In this document: piece by piece, positions 37,019 to 46,238 of the stretch | Layout of the letters: every line of letters begins with the position of its first letter | Position numbering within the stretch: position 1 is the first letter of the stretch | Source of the DNA: Mycobacterium sp. 4858 | Lineage (GTDB): Bacteria > Actinomycetota > Actinomycetes > Mycobacteriales > Mycobacteriaceae | Direction: 5' to 3' | Length of the DNA: 64,000 bases | Assembly: GCF_900240975.1 (NCBI RefSeq) | Contig: NZ_LT968776.1 | Location: 1,364,001 to 1,428,000, forward strand | Translations under genes and position numbers: made by a program | Notes under the pieces: model-generated | The model's database searches: none | Told to the model about the DNA's origin: nothing | Seen by the model: the letters and a program-made list of their open reading frames with translations, nothing else

Positions 37019-39652
37019 TCACTCGAACGGGGACTGCACCACCACGAGAACGGTTGACGTCCGGGAACTTTGGCCGACGGTCGAGGTCAAATACGCGAGG
37101 TAATACTCGTCGGACACCGCCCGTGCCACCGTGATGGGCACGTCGATGCTCGCCGACCCGTCCGGGGAGAACTGGCCGGTCGAGGGCGTCACGGTGATGC
37201 CGCCGTCCGAGGCGGTGCCGGTGACCGTGTATCCGCCGGCATCGCCGATCATCCGCTGGGCGTCGAGCCTGACCGTGCCCGTGCTGCCCGGGGCGATGGT
37301 GACGATCGGGCTCGGGACGTTGACGGTCACGGCCGAACTGGCGGCACCGAACGACGGCGGGGCGGAGGATTCGCCTGTGCCCCAACTCTTGTCCGGGTAG
37401 GTGGCGAGCGTGAAGCTCAGTTCCCCGCCGGTGCGGATGAACGACTCGGGCAGCCACGTGTGGTCGGTGGCCTGCCCGTCGACGCGCAGGCCGCTGACGT
37501 ATCTGAGACGGCGCGGTCCGGACGCGCCGGGCGCCGAGATCCGAATGGTTTTGCCGCCGGGAAGCGCGATCACGACGCGATCGAAGAGCGGTGCGGCCAC
37601 GGTGAGGATCGGCGTTCCCGGCGTGCTCGGATACAGTCCCAGGGCCGCCCAGACGTACCAGCTGGCCATCGCGCCCAGATCGTCGTTGCCCGGTTCCCCG
37701 TCGGCCGTCGGGCCGAACAGCCCGCGCACCCGGTCGACCGTGCGCTGCGTCTTCCACGGCTGACCGATGTAGTTGTACAGCCACGGCACCCCGAAACCGG
37801 GTTCGTTACCGGCCCACAGGTAGGGCTCGTTGGGGCCGACGTTCAGCTTCCTGGTGAAGCCGTCGAGCCGCCCGGCCACCGCCTGGCGCCCGCCGAGCGC
37901 GGTCACCAGGCCGGCCACGTTGTGCGGCACCCACCAGACGTACTGCGCGGCGTTGCCCTCGTCGAATCCGACCTGGCCGAAATCGGAGGGCGACACCACG
38001 AACGCGGGCCCGGCGCGGAAAAAGCTGGTCCAGCTGCGCGGCGAGACGTACCGGGTGGTCGGGTTGAACAGGTTCTGCCAGTACTGCGACCGCCGCTGGA
38101 ATTCGGCGGCGGTGGCGGTGTCGCCGAGCGAATCGGCGAACCGCGAGATGGCGAAGTCGTCGACCGACCACTCGAGCGTGATCGACGCGGCGGCGATCCA
38201 GCCGTCGGTGCGGAACTCGAAGGAGAACGGCGCGTAGCCGAATTGCTGGTATGTCTCGATGCCCGGTCGCTCGACGTAACCGCCCAGCCCCACACCGCCT
38301 TTCGTCGCCGCGTTCACCATGTAGCGCAAGGCCGCGCGGGTGTCGAAGCCCCCGGCCCCGAAGGCATGCAGGTTGACGATGAGCGGCACCACGTTGTCGC
38401 CGCTCATCTCCGCGGTCGCGGCGTTGGCCAGCGCCCAGCGCGGCAGCGCTCCGCTCTGCTCGGCGTCGTTCACCAGCGATTGGGCCATATCGCCGGCCCG
38501 GTCCGGGAAAAGGAGCGCCTGCAACGGCGCCAGACATCGGTAGGTGTCCCAGTCGGAGAAGTTGGCGTACTGGGTGTGCCCCGCCGCCACGGCGTGCACC
38601 GCGCCGTCGAACCCGATGTAGCGTCCGTCCGCGTCGTTGAAGGTGTTGGGGTGCAACAACGATCGATACAGGGAGGTGTAGAACGTTTCCACGTCACCGG
38701 CGTTGCGGCCGGCGACCGAGATGCGCGACAACGTGGCGTTCCACGTCCTCGACGCGGCGTGGCGCACGTCGTTGAAGCTGGCGGCACCCTCGGCCGCCAG
38801 GTTGGCCCGCGCCCCGTCGATACCGACGTAGGAGATCGCGGTCCGCACCTCGAGCACCGCCCCGGCCGGGAACTCCACGTATCCGCCGCTGTACGGCGAA
38901 TTCGCGCTGCGGGCATTCGGATACACCGCATTGCCGTCCCATGCCCCGTAAGAAATGAACGGCTGGCTGAATTTCATGGCGAAATAGACGGTGTAGGTGT
39001 TGTTCTTGCCGCAGAACCCGCCGCTGGTCGCCCAGCCGGTGATGGTGGTGTTGTCCTCACCGATCTGGATGGTCGCGCGGGAGTTGCCCGCCAGCGACGC
39101 TCCGGAACGCACGTGCAACAGCGCGGGGCGGCCGTTGCGGGGATAACTGAACCGGCCGACGCCCGTGCGCGTGGTCGCGGTCAGTTCCGCCTTCACCCCG
39201 GTACCCGGGAATCGCACCGTGTAGTAGCCCGGCACGCCCCGTTCGGTGTCGTCGTGGGCGATCCGTTCCCAGGCCTTCCAGGGCTGCGAGCCAATTTCGT
39301 TGGTGGTCGGCAACATTGAGATGTCGCCGAACGCGGCGCAGCCCACGGAGGCGTGGGTCATGCTGAACCCGGTCGAGCGCGGGTTGTCGTAGTTGTAGCC
39401 GGCGTAATTGCCGACGGTGTCCGGTGAGTACTGCACCATTCCGAACGGCATGGTGGCGCCGGGGAAGTTGTTGATCTCCCCCACCGTATGGCCACCGGTT
39501 CCGGTGCCGATCAGCGTGGCGACGTGGTCGACGGGGTCGGTCACGAATCCGGGCTCGCCGTCGTAGGCAACGGGCGGCGGCGCCGCAGCGACGAACGCGA
39601 TGAAGACGACCGACGCCGCCAGGAGCGCGACGAGGGCCCTGCGTGACCGCAT
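37019..39652 (-). CDS. Secreted GH92-family alpha-mannosidase
   Basis: An 877-residue exported glycoside hydrolase family 92 protein, exactly the length of Rv0584. GH92 enzymes are calcium-dependent exo-alpha-mannosidases. A signal peptide is clear ([20 protein letters not shown] then VAAAPP). The N-terminal beta domain includes [18 protein letters not shown], and the (alpha/alpha)6 domain carries [20 protein letters not shown], where the Glu of GNEP is catalytic, and [18 protein letters not shown]. The final 100 residues form a separate beta module. It should trim mannose from cell-envelope glycans or host glycans (inference). It converges on the flippase gene with 14 bases between stops. 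Confidence 0.92.
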   Translation of the reverse strand: MRSRRALVALLAASVVFIAFVAAAPPPVAYDGEPGFVTDPVDHVATLIGTGTGGHTVGEINNFPGATMPFGMVQYSPDTVGNYAGYNYDNPRSTGFSMTHASVGCAAFGDISMLPTTNEIGSQPWKAWERIAHDDTERGVPGYYTVRFPGTGVKAELTATTRTGVGRFSYPRNGRPALLHVRSGASLAGNSRATIQIGEDNTTITGWATSGGFCGKNNTYTVYFAMKFSQPFISYGAWDGNAVYPNARSANSPYSGGYVEFPAGAVLEVRTAISYVGIDGARANLAAEGAASFNDVRHAASRTWNATLSRISVAGRNAGDVETFYTSLYRSLLHPNTFNDADGRYIGFDGAVHAVAAGHTQYANFSDWDTYRCLAPLQALLFPDRAGDMAQSLVNDAEQSGALPRWALANAATAEMSGDNVVPLIVNLHAFGAGGFDTRAALRYMVNAATKGGVGLGGYVERPGIETYQQFGYAPFSFEFRTDGWIAAASITLEWSVDDFAISRFADSLGDTATAAEFQRRSQYWQNLFNPTTRYVSPRSWTSFFRAGPAFVVSPSDFGQVGFDEGNAAQYVWWVPHNVAGLVTALGGRQAVAGRLDGFTRKLNVGPNEPYLWAGNEPGFGVPWLYNYIGQPWKTQRTVDRVRGLFGPTADGEPGNDDLGAMASWYVWAALGLYPSTPGTPILTVAAPLFDRVVIALPGGKTIRISAPGASGPRRLRYVSGLRVDGQATDHTWLPESFIRTGGELSFTLATYPDKSWGTGESSAPPSFGAASSAVTVNVPSPIVTIAPGSTGTVRLDAQRMIGDAGGYTVTGTASDGGITVTPSTGQFSPDGSASIDVPITVARAVSDEYYLAYLTSTVGQSSRTSTVLVVVQSPFE

Positions 39653-39883
39653 ACCTGTCTCTTACTGGACAACGGTGTGTTGGGTGGCTGTTTCTTCAAA
39701 CGAATTGGATAACGATTTGCGGATCCGGCCGGGCAGCTCAAAGCACGCATCAGAAGGACGGCACCGCCCGCGTCCCCGCGCGGAAAGCGGTGGTGATTCC
39801 GGGCCAGGGACCGGACCACCATCGCACCCTGACCGAGGAAGATGACGCTACGCCGCGCAACCGAACGGGCTTACGGTGAACCC

Positions 39884-40369
39884 ATGGCAGAACAGTCATA
39901 TGCGATCGACGCCGGGCACCCGCCGTCGATCCTGCTGCGCTTGGTCAACCCGGTGTTGGGGTTGCTGCTGCGCACGCCGCTGGCCGGCCCCGCCCGCAAG
40001 CAGCTGATGGTGCTGAGCTTCACCGGGCGAAAAACCGGCCGGTCGTTCACGATTCCGGTGAGCGCCCACGTCATCGACGGTCAGCTCTACGCGCTGACGG
40101 GGGCCGCGTGGAAGCGGAATTTCCGAGGCGGCGCGCCGGCCCGGGTGGTCTACGACGGCGAGACGACCGCGATGCGCGGGGAGCTCATCTCGGACCGCGC
40201 TGTGGTCTCCGATCTCTTCCTGCGCTGCGCCGAGTCCTACGGCGTCGCGCGCGCCCAACGCATGATCGGCCTGAAGTTCCGCGACAATCGCATGCCGACG
40301 CGGGAAGAGTTCGCCGAGGCGGTCGACCGGATGAACTTGGGAGCGGTCCGCCTGGCGCGCGGCGGCTAG
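39884..40369 (+). CDS. Nitroreductase/deazaflavin-dependent (Ddn-type) oxidoreductase
   Basis: A 161-residue protein of the split-barrel Ddn/FDR-A family, many of which use cofactor F420 as hydride donor. The diagnostic stretch is LMVLSFTGRKTGRSFTIPVS, where the GRKTG lysine-threonine binds the cofactor phosphate, followed by WKRNFRGGAPARV. Such enzymes reduce quinones, biliverdin or nitroimidazoles. The ATG at 39884 starts the conserved domain; an in-frame start 42 bases upstream is possible. The 231-bp spacer upstream is shared with the divergent GH92 gene; I see no clear operator in it. It converges on the PAS-ANTAR gene. Confidence 0.82.
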   Translation: MAEQSYAIDAGHPPSILLRLVNPVLGLLLRTPLAGPARKQLMVLSFTGRKTGRSFTIPVSAHVIDGQLYALTGAAWKRNFRGGAPARVVYDGETTAMRGELISDRAVVSDLFLRCAESYGVARAQRMIGLKFRDNRMPTREEFAEAVDRMNLGAVRLARGG

Positions 40370-40375
40370 CGACCG

Positions 40376-41056
40376 CTACTCGGTAGAGCCGGCGGCGCGC
40401 AGGTGGGCGGCGAGCAGGCTCTGGTCGAATCGTGAGCGCGACCCGATGGCCTCCTTGGCCAGCTCGGGGAAGTCTTTCGCGATTTGTTCGGCGAGCACGC
40501 CCAGCTTCATGTTGCGCACCTGGGACAACGACTTGAGCAGGTTGAACGCCGCCTTCTCGTCGACGCCGTAGACCAGCATCAGCATCCCCTTGGTTCGCTC
40601 GATCGCGCCGCGACGGTCGGCGATCTCGGCGACCTGTGCGCTGATGGCCTCCTCGCGCTTGCGGCTCGACGTCGGCGTGACGTCGACGTAGAAGCCGTGG
40701 GTGCCGATGACTTCACCGCTGTCGTCGCAGAATTGGTCGCCCACCACGACCACGTCGTGGGTGTTGCCGCGGGTGTCGACGATGCGGTGCCGGGTGCTGA
40801 ACGGGCGGCGATGCTTGATCATGTCGTCGATGCCTTCGGCCACCCTGGCCCGGTCCGCGGGGTGCTTGTGGGACAGCACCAGCTCGGTCGTCGGGGTCAC
40901 CGTTCCCGGCTCGTAGCCGTGCATGCGGTGCACCTGGTCGGACCATTCCCAGCGTTGATCTTCGAAGTAGAAGCGGAACCAGCCCGCCCGCTGCGGGGTG
41001 CCTCCCGCGAGCGCCCGCTCAACCGCCGCCGCCTGGCCGTCTAGATCCCACGCCAC
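40376..41056 (-). CDS. PAS-ANTAR domain RNA-binding regulator
   Basis: A 226-residue signalling protein. The PAS domain spans about residues 22-125 (FEDQRWEWSDQVHRMHGYEP through GFYVDVT), and the C-terminal ANTAR domain from about 138 (RRGAIERTKGMLMLVYGVDEKAAF) binds paired hairpins in mRNA leaders to block termination. I chose GTG at 41056 because GGAG stands eight bases before it and because it begins in the end of the upstream gene, overlapping by 16 bases. The long 338-residue reading uses the wrong frame of the upstream gene. The PAS ligand and target RNAs are unknown. Confidence 0.85.
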   Translation of the reverse strand: MAWDLDGQAAAVERALAGGTPQRAGWFRFYFEDQRWEWSDQVHRMHGYEPGTVTPTTELVLSHKHPADRARVAEGIDDMIKHRRPFSTRHRIVDTRGNTHDVVVVGDQFCDDSGEVIGTHGFYVDVTPTSSRKREEAISAQVAEIADRRGAIERTKGMLMLVYGVDEKAAFNLLKSLSQVRNMKLGVLAEQIAKDFPELAKEAIGSRSRFDQSLLAAHLRAAGSTE

Positions 41057-41406
41057 GACACACGCTCCGGGTGGGACACCGACGCCCAATTCTCGAGCGA
41101 CGCCAGCCGGATGGCGTCGCTTTCCTGCAGCCGCAGCGCCGACACGCGGCAAAGTTCGCGGGATCGGTCGACCTGCCGCCGCGCGCGTTCCACGGAATCG
41201 GCCACCGAACGCTGCAGCGACCTGGCGACGTCCGAGGGCGTGCCGCGGGCCGTCCGCGTGCTGCGCCGAACGGTCTCCCGCAGCTCGGCGGTGCGGCGCG
41301 CCGAACGGGCGCGATGAGCCCGCTGCCGACAGGCCGACGAGCAGTAGAGGGCGTCGGACCGGGCCGAGGACCCCGCCCCGCACGCGCCGCATGTCATCCC
41401 CGACAT
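41041..41406 (-). CDS. Small CxxC/ACRQRA-type zinc-finger-like protein
   Basis: A 121-residue protein with an N-terminal four-cysteine cluster: MTCGACGAG then YCSSACRQRAHRAR. The YCSxxCRQRAxRAR signature recurs in small actinobacterial proteins that look like nucleic-acid-binding zinc fingers. The remainder (about residues 40-120) is a charged, Arg-rich helix with coiled-coil character. Its stop lies inside the start of the PAS-ANTAR gene, so the two are translated together. I infer a role in the same sensory pathway; the biochemical function is unknown. Confidence 0.72.
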   Translation of the reverse strand: MSGMTCGACGAGSSARSDALYCSSACRQRAHRARSARRTAELRETVRRSTRTARGTPSDVARSLQRSVADSVERARRQVDRSRELCRVSALRLQESDAIRLASLENWASVSHPERVSWRGI

Positions 41407-41417
41407 ATCCGTTACGT

Positions 41418-41446
41418 TACAGCTATCCGGCCGCCGCTACAGCTAT
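41418..41446. repeat. Direct repeat upstream of the zinc-finger/PAS-ANTAR operon
   Basis: TACAGCTAT occurs at 41418-41426 and again at 41438-41446, exactly 20 bp apart (two helical turns). The near copy begins 12 bases upstream of the operon's ATG (41406). The geometry suits a dimeric or tandem activator; AGCT makes each half-site partly symmetric. Confidence 0.4.
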
Positions 41447-41517
41447 GTTCGGACCGACCAGGGCGCGGCCACAGCCGTTCCAGCATCCCGCCGAAAGATT
41501 GGTTTTGGGCGGCCGCG

Positions 41518-42330
41518 CTAGTCGTGTCTGCCCGGCGCCGCCAGGAAGTCGAGCACCAGATCGACGAATTTGTCGGGGTTCTCCATCAAGGCGAGATGGC
41601 CGCAACTCATTTCCGCGTAGCGAGCTGTGGGGATCAGCGCGGCCAACGCTCGTGCGTGAGCGACTGGCACCATCTGGTCGTGTTCACAGCCGATGACCAG
41701 TGTCGGTACGTATATACGCTGTGCTTGATCGCGGACATCCACAGTGAGGTCAAGGGCAATCTGTCGCCGCATGCCGGGCCAGTCCACTGCGGCTACGACG
41801 TCCGCGGTCAGGGCCTGAATCGATGCGGGGTCGAGTTGATTAAGGTGCTTGGAGCTCAGTCCGCTCAGCAGCATCAGTCGGGCCATGGCCGAGCGGTCGG
41901 CGTCGATGAGATCGCGCCAAATTTCGAACTGCAGCTTTTGGCGTGCATCCGTGTCTACGAACCCGGCCAAACTGACCAGCGAACGCACCGCGTGGGGGTA
42001 CTCCGCGGCGATGAATGTTGCTACCGCCGATCCCAGGGAGAATCCAACGAGGTCGAACGGTACCGCGCCCGCCGCCGTCGAGGCGGCGACCACCTGAGCG
42101 GCCAGGCCTGCGACGGTCAGCGGCCCACCGTCGTCGGTTGTCTGGCCCGAGCCTGAGTAGTTCGGACGAACGACCATCCGGCCTACACCCAAGGGAGCCA
42201 CGACACCGGACCAGTTCGATTCCGCATCGCCACCGGTACCGTGGGCCAGCACGAGACCCGGCCCGGTGCCATCGACATGGAATACGACCCGCGCGCCCTC
42301 TACGTCAACTGACGACACACGCGTGTTCAT
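41518..42330 (-). CDS. Alpha/beta-fold hydrolase
   Basis: A 270-residue alpha/beta hydrolase with the nucleophile elbow GFSLGSAV near residue 100, an HGTGG oxyanion segment near 31, and a C-terminal histidine in MSCGHLALMENPD near 245. It resembles 3-oxoadipate enol-lactonase or prolyl-aminopeptidase-like hydrolases, which does not fix a substrate. The ATG overlaps the stop of the upstream deazaflavin-type reductase in an ATGA. The two form an operon divergent from an XRE-type regulator gene. No signal peptide. Codon usage is less GC-biased than in core genes nearby. Confidence 0.83.
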   Translation of the reverse strand: MNTRVSSVDVEGARVVFHVDGTGPGLVLAHGTGGDAESNWSGVVAPLGVGRMVVRPNYSGSGQTTDDGGPLTVAGLAAQVVAASTAAGAVPFDLVGFSLGSAVATFIAAEYPHAVRSLVSLAGFVDTDARQKLQFEIWRDLIDADRSAMARLMLLSGLSSKHLNQLDPASIQALTADVVAAVDWPGMRRQIALDLTVDVRDQAQRIYVPTLVIGCEHDQMVPVAHARALAALIPTARYAEMSCGHLALMENPDKFVDLVLDFLAAPGRHD

Positions 42331-42809
42331 CGCATCGGCCGAAGCTCGAAGACCGGGATCACACGATCGGGTTTGGGGTAGCCCGCTACGCGAGGGTGTT
42401 GGGATTTGATCAACGACAGCAGCCGCGCCCCCTCCTGTGGACTCAACTCCTGGGCGATCGCGTCATATGCCGTCTCGCCGATCTCCACTTTCACAACCGG
42501 GTGCGCCCGAAGGTTGTGCACCCACGCGGGATTTCGTGGAGCACCACCGAACGAGCCGATCAAGATGACCCGTCCGTCGATCGGAAAGTACTCCAAAGGC
42601 GTCAGTCTGCGGCGGCCCGACTTAGCCCCGGTCATCGTCAACAAGAGCACGCGCGATTCCCGGAATGGACCACCAACCACCCCGCCGTTGCGGCGAAATT
42701 CGACCACGATCTGCTCGTTGAAAATATGCAGGGCGGCCGGGTCGTCGAGCACTTGAGCGTAGGTGGGAACCGAAGGCAGTTCCGCGGGCGGTCGCGTGTC
42801 AGAACTCAC
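42327..42809 (-). CDS. Nitroreductase/deazaflavin-dependent oxidoreductase
   Basis: A Ddn/FDR-A split-barrel protein of about 160 residues. The cofactor motif is LLLTMTGAKSGRRRLTPLEY, followed by LIGSFGGAPRNPAWVHNLRA, which is textbook for F420H2-dependent actinobacterial reductases. Two GTG starts are possible (42836 and 42809); neither has a strong ribosome site and I prefer the shorter. It is the first gene of a pair with an alpha/beta hydrolase, which suggests stepwise breakdown of one compound: reduction then hydrolysis (inference). Confidence 0.82.
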   Translation of the reverse strand: MSSDTRPPAELPSVPTYAQVLDDPAALHIFNEQIVVEFRRNGGVVGGPFRESRVLLLTMTGAKSGRRRLTPLEYFPIDGRVILIGSFGGAPRNPAWVHNLRAHPVVKVEIGETAYDAIAQELSPQEGARLLSLIKSQHPRVAGYPKPDRVIPVFELRPMR

Positions 42810-42927
42810 CGGGCCTACTGTGCCCGGCCGCCGCACGCTCGGCCAGGCCGTACTGTGCAGGGGGACCGCCTAACCAGGGGCCTCACAAGTCCATGTTGGC
42901 CGCCCGCCCACTGGGCCATGATGTGGT

Positions 42928-43818
42928 ATGAGCAAGTCGGAGTTGGGTGAATTTCTGCAGGCGCGGCGTGCGGCCGTGTCGCCCACCGTCGCCGGCTTAC
43001 CGGACACTGGGCAACGGCGCCGGGTTCCCGGCCTTCGGCGCGAAGAGGTGGCCGCCATGGTCGGATTGTCGACGGACTACTACGTCCGCCTGGAACAAGG
43101 CCGAGGTGGGCGACCGTCGGAGTCGGTCCTCGACGCAATCGCGGCAGCTCTCATGCTCGATACCACAGAACGCGAGCACCTCTACCGGCTCGCACATCCA
43201 CCACGTCAACGTCCGCGCGCACGACGGGAACGGGTGTCCCCGCCGGTGCTCGCGTTTCTGCACACTCTGACGGTGCCGGCGCTGGTGATGACCAGCAGCG
43301 CACAGGTCATCGGATGGAACGGTTTAGCCAGTGCGGTCTTCACCGATTTCGCGAATCGCCCTGCGCGAGAAAGGAACACCGCGTGGTTGCTGTTTCGTGA
43401 CGAGGAAGTCGCCGCCCGCCATCGCCAATGGGAGACAGCCGCACGCAATACTGTCGGCATGCTGCGCACTGCCGCCGGCAAGGTACCAGACGACCCTGAC
43501 CTGACCGCGCTGGTGGGCGAGCTATCGGTTTTCAGTTCGACATTTCGACGCTTGTGGAGTACCCACCACGTTTACGAGAAGTCGACCGGAGTGACGCAAC
43601 TCCGACATCCTCAAGTCGGGGATCTCGATTTGACGTTCGTCGGGTGGACAACGCCCACCTCACCGAACCAGACTGTCGTCACCTACACGGCCGAGCCAGG
43701 CTCACCATCGGCTGACGCTCTCAACCTCCTCAGCTCGATCACAGCAACGAATGAGACATCCGCCGTCCACACATCAGATCAGCGGACCGGCAACGTCGGC
43801 AGTCCGCCGGCTCGATGA
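42928..43818 (+). CDS. XRE-family regulator with MmyB-like ligand-binding domain
   Basis: A 296-residue transcription factor. The helix-turn-helix spans about residues 30-75 (RVPGLRREEVAAMVGLSTDY then YVRLEQGRG), and the C-terminal half is an MmyB-like domain (LAFLHTLTVPALVMTSSAQ then VIGWNGLASAVF), a PAS-type pocket reported to bind fatty acids. It is divergent from the reductase-hydrolase pair, so it most likely controls that operon and itself. Between the starts lie about 90-118 bp in which I could not pick out a convincing palindrome. The C-terminal 30 residues (after SITATNETS) look nonconserved. Confidence 0.87.
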   Translation: MSKSELGEFLQARRAAVSPTVAGLPDTGQRRRVPGLRREEVAAMVGLSTDYYVRLEQGRGGRPSESVLDAIAAALMLDTTEREHLYRLAHPPRQRPRARRERVSPPVLAFLHTLTVPALVMTSSAQVIGWNGLASAVFTDFANRPARERNTAWLLFRDEEVAARHRQWETAARNTVGMLRTAAGKVPDDPDLTALVGELSVFSSTFRRLWSTHHVYEKSTGVTQLRHPQVGDLDLTFVGWTTPTSPNQTVVTYTAEPGSPSADALNLLSSITATNETSAVHTSDQRTGNVGSPPAR

Positions 43819-43874
43819 ATGGCCCGAACACGCAGCAACATTGCTTCTTCACGGTTTCATCCGTATCAACGGCT

Positions 43875-43898
43875 GTCTCGTTTCTAGAGAATGAAGAC
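43875..43898 (+). promoter_or_regulatory. Motif A, copy 1: shared palindromic site upstream of the GT39 gene
   Basis: The 24-bp site reads GTCTC, two bases, TTCTAGAGAA, four bases, GAC. It matches the copy at 46239-46262 at 19 of 24 positions. Eight of 12 dyad positions are complementary. It lies about 107 bases before the GT39 start. Confidence 0.5.
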
Positions 43899-43982
43899 GG
43901 CTCAGATCCTGTCTCATGGCGTAGCTGGCACAACGAAGGCCCGAGCTTTGGTTCAATTCGACTCCTCCAGGGCGGTGGATCA

Positions 43983-44005
43983 TTAGTGAAGCAAACGTTA
44001 CAGTT
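43983..44005 (+). promoter_or_regulatory. Motif B, copy 1: shared site abutting the GT39 start codon
   Basis: TTAGTGAAGCA followed, after four bases, by GTTACA, ending one base before the ATG at 44006. The same TTAGTGAAGCA and GTTACA stand directly before the TetR start on the opposite strand (46221-46199), there three bases apart... one base closer. Binding here would block initiation of both genes. Confidence 0.5.
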
Positions 44006-45529
44006 ATGCCCGTGGCTGAGGTAAGGACCGTCCAGAACGAGCGAGTTGACGCATGCCCGCCGATCGCGACGTGGGAAGTGGCGGCCGTGGCAGTGGTCGC
44101 CGGCGTTGTGGCGGCGTTGTCTGCGTGCCGCTATGGCTACTACTACGACGAGTTGTACTTCATCGCTGCCGGCAAGCGGCTGGCGTGGAGTTATGTCGAC
44201 CAGGGCCCGTTGGTGCCGCTGCTGGCACGAGGCATAGATTGGGCTTTTCCGGGATCGTTTGCCGCGCTGCGGATTCCGGCGATCGTCGCCGCGGTGGTGA
44301 TCGTGGTCTTCAGTGCAGTCATTGCACGCGAACTGGGTGGCGGACGGTTCGCGCAGGTGCTGGTCGCGGCGGCGTGCGCGACGTCGGTCTGCGCGCTGGG
44401 GCAAAACCAGAGGTTGACGACCAACGGTATCGATACCGCGTTGTGGGTGCTGTTGGCGTGGCTGATCGTGCGCTGGGTGCGCACGCGCAGCGATGCGCTG
44501 CTGCTCGCGGCCGGGGTGGTGACCGTCGCGGCACTGGAAGTGAAGTGGCTTGCCCCGGTGTTCTGGGTCGTGATTCTCGTTGCGGCTGCATCCCTGGGCC
44601 CACGGGAGCTGCTGCGCCGGCCAGCACTGTGGTGCAGTGCCGCGTTGGTCGTGGTGTGTGCGAGCCCGATGCTGGTGTGGCAGGCCAATCATGGTTGGCC
44701 ACAGGTCGGTATGGGTGCTGTGGTGCGAGGTCAGACCACTGGGTTGGCGGGCGGTCTGCTCGCCTTCCTGCCCGGGGTGGCCGAAATGTGCGGCCCCCTG
44801 GGCGCGGTCTTGCTGGTGTACGGCGTGTGGCGATTGTGGCGATCGCCGCAGCTGCGGCCGTACCGGTTTGTCGGTTTGGCATTTCTGCTGATGGTGATCA
44901 TCTTTGCGGCTACTGGCGGGCGCACTGAGTACGGTGCCGGCTTATATGTGGCGGTGATGGCCGCAGGAGCGGTGGAACTGGCGGCGGTGGTACGCACCCG
45001 GCGAGCGGCTGTCGCAGTCGCGGCCGCTGTTGTGGTGTCGGTCGTGGCGTTCGTGGTGTGGCAGACCCCGTGGCGATCGGCGTCACAGTTGACTCCGGCC
45101 GCAGATTTCGCCGCCGGTGTCAACGGGCAGGCCTACGGTGAGTTCGGCTGGAAAGAACTGACTGCAGCGGTGGCCGGCGTGTATCAGCGGATGCCGCCCG
45201 AGCAGCGTCGCACCGCGGTGATCGTGACAGAACGCTACATCCAGGCCAGCGCGCTCGACTATGACCGGGAAGGGGCGGGCCTTCCCGCGATTTACAGCCC
45301 TAAGCGCGGATTCGGCTACTTCGGCAACCCGCCGGAGACTGCCCAGACCGTAATCTGGGTCGGTAGCACCGCGCAAGGCTTGCAGCGGTGGTTCATCTCC
45401 GTGGTGCCGGCGGGGACGTTAGATGTTCGGCTCGGCATGCCGCTAGTCACACGTGACGTCACCGTCTGGATATGCAACGGCCCCCGGCGGCCGTGGTCTT
45501 CGTTATGGCCGACGATGATGGACCTCTAG
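44006..45529 (+). CDS. GT39/ArnT-like membrane glycosyltransferase
   Basis: A 507-residue integral membrane protein of the GT39/ArnT-PMT-like (GT-C) fold. The first loop has CRYGYYYDELYFIAAGKRL, where the YYDE aspartate-glutamate pair is the catalytic motif of this family, followed by WSYVDQGPLVPLLARG. About ten transmembrane spans reach to residue 370, and the last 140 residues form a periplasmic domain. GT39 enzymes use polyprenyl-phosphate sugars as donors. The acceptor is unknown, and no polyprenyl-phosphate sugar synthase lies nearby. The gene converges on a TetR gene and carries the same two upstream motifs as that gene, so it is the likely target. Confidence 0.87.
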   Translation: MPVAEVRTVQNERVDACPPIATWEVAAVAVVAGVVAALSACRYGYYYDELYFIAAGKRLAWSYVDQGPLVPLLARGIDWAFPGSFAALRIPAIVAAVVIVVFSAVIARELGGGRFAQVLVAAACATSVCALGQNQRLTTNGIDTALWVLLAWLIVRWVRTRSDALLLAAGVVTVAALEVKWLAPVFWVVILVAAASLGPRELLRRPALWCSAALVVVCASPMLVWQANHGWPQVGMGAVVRGQTTGLAGGLLAFLPGVAEMCGPLGAVLLVYGVWRLWRSPQLRPYRFVGLAFLLMVIIFAATGGRTEYGAGLYVAVMAAGAVELAAVVRTRRAAVAVAAAVVVSVVAFVVWQTPWRSASQLTPAADFAAGVNGQAYGEFGWKELTAAVAGVYQRMPPEQRRTAVIVTERYIQASALDYDREGAGLPAIYSPKRGFGYFGNPPETAQTVIWVGSTAQGLQRWFISVVPAGTLDVRLGMPLVTRDVTVWICNGPRRPWSSLWPTMMDL

Positions 45530-45568
45530 CGCGGGCAGGCCACCGACGCTGACGCGAAGCAGGGCGAG

Positions 45569-46195
45569 TCAGTGACCAGCTGGCAGTTCCGCGCGGAGGG
45601 CTGGCTGAGCGGCGGGTGTCCATGGCGCTAAGAGGAATTCGTCGACAAACCGGGCGAAACTGGCATCGACGTACCTAGGGTCGTCTGCTGTGAAGTACTC
45701 GATGATGAAGCCCTGAAAGGCCGCCAGCGCGATCCGTGAACGCGTTTCCGCGACATGGGCCGGAAAGCCCAACGCTTCTAATCGGGCTTGGGAGTTGCGC
45801 GTCAGCAACGACAACGTGCTCCAGGTGTAGGCCCGGTAGGCGCTGTCACGCCCACAGGCCGCCCCGAAAACTTGCAAGACGATGCGTAAGGTGTCGCTGC
45901 GATCACCGCGCGTGCACGCATGCCAGTCGTCAAAGCACCAATTCCGGTGTGCCACAAGCGAAACCGGCAGCTCGACCTCTTTAGTCTCCGGAATCGCAGC
46001 ACGCTGCTGACGATTCAGCACCTCAAGAATCAATTGTTCCTTGCTGCCGAAGTAATACACCAGCATGCGAGCGCTGGTGCCCAGCTCGGCGGCCAGCGAC
46101 CGCAGCGACGTATCAATCACCCCTGTGCGCGCCAGGACGACACTGGCGGCGGCAACAAGGTCCTGACGCTTGGCATGATCAACCGGACGGGGCAC
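45569..46195 (-). CDS. TetR-family regulator of the GT39 gene
   Basis: A 208-residue TetR-family repressor. The N-terminal HTH is at about residues 10-55 (RQDLVAAASVVLARTG, then SLRSLAAELGTSARMLVYYF), with a C-terminal ligand domain. The start is a GTG at 46195 with AAGGGG directly before it, so it may be translated from a very short leader. It is convergent with the GT39 gene, 39 bases apart at their stops. Motifs A and B occur upstream of both genes, which supports joint regulation and autorepression (inference). The inducer is unknown. Confidence 0.88.
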   Translation of the reverse strand: MPRPVDHAKRQDLVAAASVVLARTGVIDTSLRSLAAELGTSARMLVYYFGSKEQLILEVLNRQQRAAIPETKEVELPVSLVAHRNWCFDDWHACTRGDRSDTLRIVLQVFGAACGRDSAYRAYTWSTLSLLTRNSQARLEALGFPAHVAETRSRIALAAFQGFIIEYFTADDPRYVDASFARFVDEFLLAPWTPAAQPALRAELPAGH

Positions 46196-46198
46196 CCC

Positions 46199-46221
46199 TT
46201 AGTGTAACAATGCTTCACTAA
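46199..46221 (-). promoter_or_regulatory. Motif B, copy 2: palindromic site abutting the TetR start codon
   Basis: A 23-bp imperfect palindrome with arms TTAGTG and CACTAA; nine of 11 dyad positions pair around a central base. Read on the minus strand it begins TTAGTGAAGCA, as does the site before the GT39 gene. It ends three bases before the GTG start, so a bound repressor would mask the start region. Confidence 0.6.
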
Positions 46222-46238
46222 CACTGGCTGCGCGGAGC

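Noticed and set aside
40376..41392. Single 338-residue PAS-ANTAR protein starting at 41392
   Set aside because: The first 112 codons are an out-of-frame reading of the zinc-finger-like gene; a GTG at 41056 with a good ribosome site explains the PAS-ANTAR start better.
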